NCBI GenBank assembly: GCA_035561075.1
Contig: DATMYF010000013.1
Location: 67,568 to 131,567, forward strand
From: JAMCRM01 sp035561075
GTDB taxonomy: Bacteria > Acidobacteriota > Terriglobia > Bryobacterales > Bryobacteraceae
Length of the DNA: 64,000 bases
Direction: 5' to 3'
Positions within the stretch are counted from its first letter, which is position 1. Each line of letters opens with the position of its first letter. This document shows, in pieces, positions 58,486-64,000 of this stretch. The translations under genes and the position numbers were made by a program. The notes under the pieces were generated by a model. It was not told where the DNA came from. It saw nothing but the letters and a program-made list of their open reading frames with translations, and searched no databases.

Positions 58486-59805
58486 TTAGATGCTGGCCAG
58501 CTCCGACTTATGGGCCCAGACCTTCTCAAACGCCTTCGCGTACTGTTCGATCAGTTCGGGGGCTTCGCCGTGCAGCAACGGCAGGAAGATGTGGTTCGCA
58601 TTGATCCACTCGCTGCCGGGCATGGAGGCCGGGATCTTCGGGGCATGATGCCACCACTTCGCCTCGGCGTAGATCTTCAGCCTGTGCTGTTCGGGGTAGT
58701 TCCAGATGGTCGCGCGGACGCCCTCCGCCTGCAGCGCTTTGAGCAGCGCATCGCGCGAGAAGCCGGCCTTCTTGGAATTCAGCAGCAGCATGTTGGCGTT
58801 GTAGTACGCCCTCACCTGGTCGGGACGGACAAACGGCTCGGAGAGGCCCGGCAACTGCACCAGACGATCGTTGAGACGCCGGATGTTCTTCGCCACCACG
58901 GCATTGCGCTCGTCGAGGCCGCGCAACTGGTGCCGCCCGATCGCCGCGGCGAATGGGTGCATGCGGTACTTCTGCCCGAAGCCGGTATCCACATAGCCGG
59001 CGACAGGACTGGACTTGGGGAATTTCGGCGGGTCTTCGTAGTGCCCGAATGCCGCGGCGCGCTCGTAGTATTCGCGCGTCTGGTACATGCCCATGCCGCC
59101 TTCCACCAGCGGCATCACCTTGCTGGTCTGGAAGCTGTAGGCCCCCATCACGCCCCAGGTGCCCATCTTCTTGCCCTGCATCGAAGCGCCGTGCGCATGC
59201 GCCGAATCTTCCATCAGGATCAGCCCCTTCTCCTTGGCGAAGCCGGCGATCTTGTCCATCTCGCACGGCATGCCCCAGGAGTGCATGGGAACCAGACCCT
59301 TGGTGTTCTTGGTCAGCTTGCGCTTGGCATCGTCAAGGTCGAAGCATGCGGTCTTGGGATCGATGTCGACGAAGATCGGCACATAACCGAAGAAACGCAG
59401 CGGAACGCAGGTCGCGAAGAAGGTGTACGAGGGCACCATGATCTCGCTGCCGGCCGGCAGGTCGAGCGCGAAGAACATGCTCGTGAGGGCGCTCGTACCG
59501 TTCATGTGCGCCTTGACGAACGCCGACTTGGTGTACGCCTGCCATTCCTTCTCGAACAGCGGCAGTTCTTCGTAGAACTTGCCGGTGTCGATCATAGTGT
59601 GGAGCGACTGCTTCTCGGCGGCTCCGTAGCGCGGCCACTTTGTCAGGGCCGTCAGCTTGGCTGCGGGAAACGTAACCGTTTTGGCGCCACCGGTGAGAGC
59701 CAGTTTCTCCTGGGCGGCAAAGCTTACCGAACCGGCGGCCAGCGCTGCGCCGCCCGCTTTCACGAACGACCTCCGGGTATTGTCCCGGGTTCCATCTGTC
59801 TTCAT
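58486..59805 (-). CDS. Tat-exported DegT/DnrJ/EryC1-family PLP protein
   Basis: A 439-residue fold-type I PLP protein of the sugar-aminotransferase family, carrying a twin-arginine signal (NTRRSFVKAGGAALAAGSVSFA). Family blocks are HMNGTSALTSMFFAL, VDIDPKTACFDL, MPCEMDKIAGFAKEKGLILMEDSAHAHG and the PLP region AYSFQTSKVMPLVEGGMG, where Lys in TSK is the expected Schiff-base residue; the Asp in MEDSAHA contacts the PLP ring. DegT enzymes normally work in the cytosol on nucleotide sugars, so Tat export of a folded, PLP-loaded protein is unusual. AGGGAGAT lies upstream of ATG 59805. Confidence 0.88.
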   Translation of the reverse strand: MKTDGTRDNTRRSFVKAGGAALAAGSVSFAAQEKLALTGGAKTVTFPAAKLTALTKWPRYGAAEKQSLHTMIDTGKFYEELPLFEKEWQAYTKSAFVKAHMNGTSALTSMFFALDLPAGSEIMVPSYTFFATCVPLRFFGYVPIFVDIDPKTACFDLDDAKRKLTKNTKGLVPMHSWGMPCEMDKIAGFAKEKGLILMEDSAHAHGASMQGKKMGTWGVMGAYSFQTSKVMPLVEGGMGMYQTREYYERAAAFGHYEDPPKFPKSSPVAGYVDTGFGQKYRMHPFAAAIGRHQLRGLDERNAVVAKNIRRLNDRLVQLPGLSEPFVRPDQVRAYYNANMLLLNSKKAGFSRDALLKALQAEGVRATIWNYPEQHRLKIYAEAKWWHHAPKIPASMPGSEWINANHIFLPLLHGEAPELIEQYAKAFEKVWAHKSELASI

Positions 59806-59824
59806 AACGATCTCCCTAACGGGC

Positions 59825-61129
59825 CTACCGGCCCAGCAGTTTACGAATCACTTCTTTCAACCGCGCCTCCGTCCCCGGCTGCGCCTGAGATGCTGAGGGC
59901 TCGTAGCCCCCTTCCTGATAATCGCTGTCCGTCACAAGGTATCCCACGGCGATGTCGCCGTACCCGGCCACCGCCACAAAGCGTTTGCCGGCGTTTGCCA
60001 GAGCATACTTCTGGTATTCGAGCACCGGCTCGCCCGGCAGGAACAGCATGGTGGCACCGCCCAGTTCCAGCGAGGCCGTATCGAGCGGCCGCGTGCGCTC
60101 CGCGAAAGCCGCCGCAATGGCTCGCCGATAGACCTCCTGCCCCTTGGCGCCCTCGAACGAGGGCGCGGGCTTCCGCTCCACAACCAGCGGGACATTCCGC
60201 CATGCCAGCTTACCGGCGGGGGCAAACTTTGCTCCGTCTGACGATGCCTTCATGGCGCGCTCCAGGCGAGCGGCCAAGCCTTCGCGCGCTTCCCGCGAGG
60301 TGTCGTTGTATTTCCCCACAGTGACATCGCCCGAGCAGCCGGTGAAGTAAACCTGGAAAACCTTTTCCTCGGCTTCGCGCTTTTCGCGGGCATCGCCGAC
60401 GATGTCGGCGCTCGCCGTCCCCTCACAGCAGAACGTCTGCGGGTGGGTGGCGTAGAAGTGCAGCCGGACGAGCGGCTTCTTCCCCTTCGCCAGCGTGATG
60501 GTGCGAAGGGCGGGATCGATATCGCCCTCCGGGATCGCGGCCATGGCCGGATCTTTACCGGCCGTGCTGACGCGCGAGACCAGCTTCCCGTTCTTGTACA
60601 CCCGCCGGGCGGCTGCCACCCGCTCCACATCGGCCTGGGACGTCCCCACGCTGTCGAACGCCTGCATGTTGGCCGCGGCCTTACGGACAGCTTCGGCCAA
60701 GCGGTCCGTGACGCGCTCGAGGTAGGCGTCGCTCATACGCAGCGGCGGTGAGGGCTGCTTGGCCATCACGTCGTATCCATCGCCCACGATGTAGGGAGCG
60801 GCGTGTTGGTGGACCGATTGAATCATCACCCGGGACACGTCCGTTCCGGCGGCTTTGGCCGCTTTGGTCCGGAACAGCAGGTGGGTGGAGCCGCCGACAC
60901 CGCACCAGTCGAGAGCAGCGATCACATAGCGCGCATGGCCATCATCTATTACGACGCCCTTCACCAGAAGGGGGGTCTCTACCCTGGTAACCGGGGTGAT
61001 CCAGATATTGGGCTCGCCCATGTCCGGAGTGGCATCGGCGCGGAACGTGCCGACTCGCAAACCGGCTCCCCAAAGCGGCACGGCGGCGCACAATGCTAGA
61101 ATCCCGGACACCCGACGGATTGATCTCAT
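59825..61129 (-). CDS. Exported neutral/alkaline ceramidase-like protein
   Basis: A 434-residue exported protein with a signal peptide (SIRRVSGILALCAAVPLWGA). The blocks ADATPDMGEPNIW, VKGVVIDDG, VMIQSVHQHAAPYIVGDG (HxH zinc-type motif), LVRLHFYATHPQTF and YFTGCSGDVTVGKYND resemble the N-terminal domain of neutral/non-lysosomal ceramidases; it is shorter than the full enzyme. The reaction is therefore a guess at amide or ester hydrolysis. ATG 61129 is preferred over 61144 because a TATGAT -10 box (61145-61140) would overlap the latter and sits 10 bases before the former. Same strand as the DegT-like gene, 19-base gap. Confidence 0.8.
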   Translation of the reverse strand: MRSIRRVSGILALCAAVPLWGAGLRVGTFRADATPDMGEPNIWITPVTRVETPLLVKGVVIDDGHARYVIAALDWCGVGGSTHLLFRTKAAKAAGTDVSRVMIQSVHQHAAPYIVGDGYDVMAKQPSPPLRMSDAYLERVTDRLAEAVRKAAANMQAFDSVGTSQADVERVAAARRVYKNGKLVSRVSTAGKDPAMAAIPEGDIDPALRTITLAKGKKPLVRLHFYATHPQTFCCEGTASADIVGDAREKREAEEKVFQVYFTGCSGDVTVGKYNDTSREAREGLAARLERAMKASSDGAKFAPAGKLAWRNVPLVVERKPAPSFEGAKGQEVYRRAIAAAFAERTRPLDTASLELGGATMLFLPGEPVLEYQKYALANAGKRFVAVAGYGDIAVGYLVTDSDYQEGGYEPSASQAQPGTEARLKEVIRKLLGR

Positions 61130-61139
61130 CTCAGAATCA

Positions 61140-61145
61140 ATCATA
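61140..61145 (-). promoter_or_regulatory. -10 box TATGAT, 10 bases before a start codon
   Basis: Minus-strand TATGAT ends 10 bases before ATG 61129 of the ceramidase-like gene, with no ribosome site between. It drives the operon leftward from the divergent promoter region 61130-61239. Confidence 0.45.
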
Positions 61146-61223
61146 CCCCCGGCGCGGGGGGATGCCGTGCCGCGTTTATTTCAAAATGCAAAATTCGGAG
61201 CCGCCAAACCCTTTTTGACAGCG

Positions 61224-61229
61224 TATAAT
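61224..61229 (+). promoter_or_regulatory. -10 box TATAAT, 10 bases before a start codon
   Basis: A perfect TATAAT ends 10 bases before ATG 61240; CTGACACAAT between them holds no ribosome site. A TTGACA lies 3 bases upstream, too close to be its -35 box. Confidence 0.5.
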
Positions 61230-61239
61230 CTGACACAAT

Positions 61240-62943
61240 ATGCTTGTCAAGCTGGCCGTAGTCCTGCTCGCGGCTGTGAGTGCTTTCGCCGCTGAGCCGA
61301 TTCGCTTTAAGGCCCGGTGTCTGGAAGACCTTACCGCTCAAATCCCCGAAATCCTGGCATCACAAGACCGCGCCACGGGCCGCTTCGGCAAGGGCATCTG
61401 GATCGTCACCGACCAGAACGCCATGTTGCCGTTGGCGGCCGCCTGGTCCTGGAAAGATTCGAAGAACCGGTACTATCATTCGCGCGAATTGCTGGACGCC
61501 ATCATGGCGGCCGGCGATGCGCTCATTGAGGACCAGGACGAGCGCGGACAATGGATGTTCCGCAAGAAGGACGGCTCCACCTGGGGCAAAATCTATATGC
61601 CGTGGACCTACTCCCGTTGGGTGCGCTCTTACGGCCTGATTCGCGACGCCATGCCGGCCGAGCGCCGCGCAAAATGGGAAAAAGCGCTCCGGCTGGGCTT
61701 CACCGGCATTTCGCGGGAACTGACCACGGCCAGGGTTCACAATATCCCCGGACATCACGCCATGGGGCTGCATTTCGCCGGAAAGGCCCTCAATGAGCCG
61801 GCCTGGACCACGCAGGCGGCGGAATTCCTTCGCAGGGTAGCGGCGGGGCAGCACCCGGACGGCTACTGGTCCGAGAATAGCGGCCCTGTAGTGTTGTACG
61901 GCGCCGTCTACGTCGACACCCTGGGAATCTACTACGCCGAGTCGAAGGACCCGGCGGTACTGCCGGTGCTTCAGAAGAGCGCCCGATTCCATCGTTACTT
62001 CACGTATCCGGACGGAACGGACGTGGAGACGATAGATGAGCGCAATCCCTACCATGGCCGTATGCGGATGCCCAACCCGGGGTTCACGTTCAGTCCGGAA
62101 GGCCGTAGCTGGGTAGCCCGGCAGCTCCGGCTGCGGAAGGAGCCCCTGCCCGCGGACGATGCGGCGTCGCTGCTTCTTTGGGGGCAGGAGGGCGAGGGCG
62201 CGGCCGGCGACCAGGAGCATGCCGATTTCGATTACGTACTCGGGTCGGGTGATGCGGCTGTGCGTCGCCGCGGCCCATGGTACCTGGTCGTTTCTGCTCT
62301 GACGGCGCCGGTACCCACATCCCGCTGGTTTCAGGACCGTCAGAATTTCGTCAGCATCTATCACGACCGCGCCGGCCTCATCCTGGGCGGGGGGAATACG
62401 AAGCTCCAGCCGGCGTGGAGCAACTTCACCGTGGGCGACACGGCACTGCTCCGTCGGCGACCGGGCGACGAGCAACCGAATTTCCTGCCGCCCAATGGAC
62501 TCCGCCACGCACCCGTCTCGGCTCGCCTGCTTGATGGCGGCCGGTTCGGGGTGGATCTGGATTACGGTTCGCACCGCGGTCAGATCCAGCTTGAGGTCAC
62601 CGGCCCGGATCGCCTGGAGTACCGGATCACGGGCGCCGAGGGCATGACCGCGCACGCAACCGTGCTGCCGCGCATGGGGCAGCCGGTTTCTTCCGCCTCG
62701 GGCGATGTGGCCACACTCGGGGACGCCGCTTTCGACTGGGCCGCACCCGGTGCATGGATCGAGCATGCCGGGGTGCGCATCCTATTGCCGCCGCAAGCGA
62801 CTGTGCACTGGCCGCTGCTGCCCCACAACCCGTATACCAAGGACGGCAGAGCAGAGCCCGGCGAGGGACGGATGGTCATCGACCTGCCCTCCTCCGGGCG
62901 CCTGGGAGTGGTGGTACTACCGCGGAACTCCGAAAAGAGGTAG
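61240..62943 (+). CDS. Secreted protein resembling alginate-lyase/heparinase-type polysaccharide lyases
   Basis: A 567-residue exported protein (signal LVKLAVVLLAAVSAFAAEP). The N-terminal half is helical and rich in aromatic residues (KNRYYHSRELLDAIMAAGDALIEDQDERGQWMF; YSRWVRSYGLIRDAMPAE; NIPGHHAMGLHFAGKALNE; DGYWSENSGPVVLYG), as in the (alpha/alpha) barrel of PL8/PL12-type lyases. The C-terminal half is beta-rich, with a small Rossmann-free sandwich (QNFVSIYHDRAGLILGGGNTK). I cannot assign a known lyase family with certainty or point to catalytic residues beyond conserved-looking His and Tyr. It precedes the TonB receptor by 95 bases, so a role in glycan breakdown is inferred. Confidence 0.65.
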   Translation: MLVKLAVVLLAAVSAFAAEPIRFKARCLEDLTAQIPEILASQDRATGRFGKGIWIVTDQNAMLPLAAAWSWKDSKNRYYHSRELLDAIMAAGDALIEDQDERGQWMFRKKDGSTWGKIYMPWTYSRWVRSYGLIRDAMPAERRAKWEKALRLGFTGISRELTTARVHNIPGHHAMGLHFAGKALNEPAWTTQAAEFLRRVAAGQHPDGYWSENSGPVVLYGAVYVDTLGIYYAESKDPAVLPVLQKSARFHRYFTYPDGTDVETIDERNPYHGRMRMPNPGFTFSPEGRSWVARQLRLRKEPLPADDAASLLLWGQEGEGAAGDQEHADFDYVLGSGDAAVRRRGPWYLVVSALTAPVPTSRWFQDRQNFVSIYHDRAGLILGGGNTKLQPAWSNFTVGDTALLRRRPGDEQPNFLPPNGLRHAPVSARLLDGGRFGVDLDYGSHRGQIQLEVTGPDRLEYRITGAEGMTAHATVLPRMGQPVSSASGDVATLGDAAFDWAAPGAWIEHAGVRILLPPQATVHWPLLPHNPYTKDGRAEPGEGRMVIDLPSSGRLGVVVLPRNSEKR

Positions 62944-63038
62944 TATGGCCATCATTGGCTCGATTTAGTCTCGAGGAAGGCCACCAGGGGCGTGGCCGAG
63001 GTTTGTTCACAATTCGCGTAGTGGGAGAAATACAAAAA

Positions 63039-64000
63039 ATGAACCACATCAGAAGACTGCAAGTCCTCTGGGCCGTACTACTGGCCGGAATGCTGTTTGT
63101 TTCCGGCGCGTTTGCCCAGAGCATCAGCGGCAGCATCGTCGGCACGGTTACGGATGTTTCCGGCGCCGCCGTCTCAGCAGCCGCAATCACGGTCACCAAC
63201 GAAGAGACCAACACCGAATACAAGGCAACCTCCGGCGGCGCCGGAGAGTTCTCCGTTACCAACCTGCCTCCGGGCACGTACACGGTAAAAACGGAGTTGG
63301 CCGGCTTTAAGCCGAGCGTCGCCAAGGGTGTGCGCCTCCTGGCCACCCGCACGGCGCGCGTGGACACGGCACTCGAACCGGGCGCCATCACCCAGACCGT
63401 CGAGGTGAAGGCCGCCGCGCCGGTGATCACCTCCGAGAACGCGACGATCGGTAGCGTTCTCGACAGCAAAACCATCACGAGCCTGCCCTTGAACGGTCGC
63501 ACTCTCGACCGGCTCATCCGCATCTCGGCTGGCGTGACCACCGATAGCGCCGCCAACCCGCGCGTTGCGGGCAGCGCCTACTGGGGCGGAATTCAGTTCA
63601 GCGTGGACGGACTGACCTACAACGACATGGGCAACGGCGGTGGGGCCTACTCTTACCGCAACGGGCTCTCCACCCTCCCCTCGGTTGACGCGGTCAGCGA
63701 GTTCAAGATGGACTCCAACAGCATGAAGGCGGAGTACGAAGGTTCCGTGGCTGCCACCGTCGTAACCCGGGGCGGCACCAACGACTTCCACGGTAGTGTG
63801 CTGTACTTCAACCGCAATAAGGAGTACGCGGCCAAGAACTCTACTGCGGTGGCGCTCAAAAAACCGGCCTACAACCGCAACGAGTTCGGCTACACCATCG
63901 GCGGCCCCATCATCAAGGACAAGACGTTTTTCTTCCACAGCTTTGAAGGGCTCCGCGAGCGCACCAACCGCACCAACCAGTTGTCCGTGGCGACTCAGGC
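63039..64000 (+). CDS. Oar-like TonB-dependent receptor, 3' end cut off by window edge
   Basis: The frame starts at ATG 63039 (GGGAG upstream) and is open to base 64000, giving about 320 residues. A signal peptide (LWAVLLAGMLFVSGAFAQ) is followed by a carboxypeptidase-regulatory-like domain (SISGSIVGTVTDVSGAAV ... GEFSVTNLPPGTYTVKTELAGFK), then the plug domain (LPLNGRTLDRLIRIS, FSVDGLTYND, VDAVSEFKMDSNSMKAEYEG, ATVVTRGGTNDFHGSVLYFNRN, GGPIIKDKTFFFHSFEGLRER). This Oar/CarboxypepD_reg-TonB layout is very common in Acidobacteriota. It is an outer-membrane receptor for peptides or glycans; the ligand is unknown. A small hairpin (62979-62997) lies upstream. Confidence 0.92.
   Translation, partial: MNHIRRLQVLWAVLLAGMLFVSGAFAQSISGSIVGTVTDVSGAAVSAAAITVTNEETNTEYKATSGGAGEFSVTNLPPGTYTVKTELAGFKPSVAKGVRLLATRTARVDTALEPGAITQTVEVKAAAPVITSENATIGSVLDSKTITSLPLNGRTLDRLIRISAGVTTDSAANPRVAGSAYWGGIQFSVDGLTYNDMGNGGGAYSYRNGLSTLPSVDAVSEFKMDSNSMKAEYEGSVAATVVTRGGTNDFHGSVLYFNRNKEYAAKNSTAVALKKPAYNRNEFGYTIGGPIIKDKTFFFHSFEGLRERTNRTNQLSVATQ

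Noticed and set aside
1..64000. tRNA, rRNA, CRISPR arrays, phage or transposase genes
   Set aside because: Both strands were read for them and none was seen; the direct and tandem repeats found have no spacer-repeat pattern.

Overview
The window is high-GC, densely coded bacterial chromosome, most likely from an Acidobacteriota member of the Solibacter/Bryobacter type. This is inferred from an Oar-like TonB receptor with an N-terminal carboxypeptidase-regulatory domain at the right edge, several secreted Gfo/Idh/MocA oxidoreductases, a calcium-loop FG-GAP protein, an exported DegT-like protein and a ceramidase-like protein. No rRNA, tRNA, CRISPR array, transposase or phage gene was seen.

Layout. 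1-3.97 kb: truncated penicillin-binding protein, lipid kinase, phosphodiesterase, short-chain dehydrogenase and uracil-DNA glycosylase. 3.97-4.40 kb: a frameshifted membrane-protein remnant between 11-bp direct repeats. 4.4-9.1 kb: pyruvate:ferredoxin oxidoreductase (nifJ) with a dihydroorotate-dehydrogenase-like partner. 9.1-19.4 kb: envelope and transport genes (peptidoglycan-binding protein, HtrA protease, DMT and MFS permeases, M20 peptidase, old-yellow-enzyme homologue, efflux adaptor, patatin) and small hypotheticals. 19.4-27.2 kb: a multi-PAS hybrid kinase divergent from an imuA-imuB-dnaE2 mutagenesis cassette. 27.2-28.5 kb: a broken DUF4097-type gene and an Ig-like repeat protein.

28.5-38.3 kb is the most striking locus: cheW, cheR-TPR, cheW, mcp, cheA-REC, cheB and a REC-REC-PAS-kinase-REC hybrid. 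Every junction overlaps by exactly 4 bp. The parts match the Wsp surface-sensing system, but a hybrid histidine kinase stands where the WspR diguanylate cyclase would be. 38.3-42.7 kb holds an FG-GAP protein and an overlapping pair of a membrane-anchored amidase and an actin-like ATPase.

42.8-55.3 kb: a Tat-exported oxidoreductase, msrPQ, phosphoglucomutase, AlkD-like glycosylase, an EgtD-like methyltransferase, fabI, another exported oxidoreductase, recG, rsmD, a phosphoesterase and a cytosolic oxidoreductase. 55.3-55.6 kb: decayed tail of a phosphoesterase gene. 55.7-64 kb: a probable surface-glycan locus with a beta-propeller lipoprotein, exported Gfo/Idh and DegT-like proteins, a ceramidase-like protein, a lyase-like secreted protein and the start of the TonB receptor.

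Several genes have a TANAAT hexamer only 6-10 bases before the start codon and no Shine-Dalgarno sequence, which suggests leaderless or very short-leader mRNAs. Assignments rest on reading motifs by eye; no database search was run.
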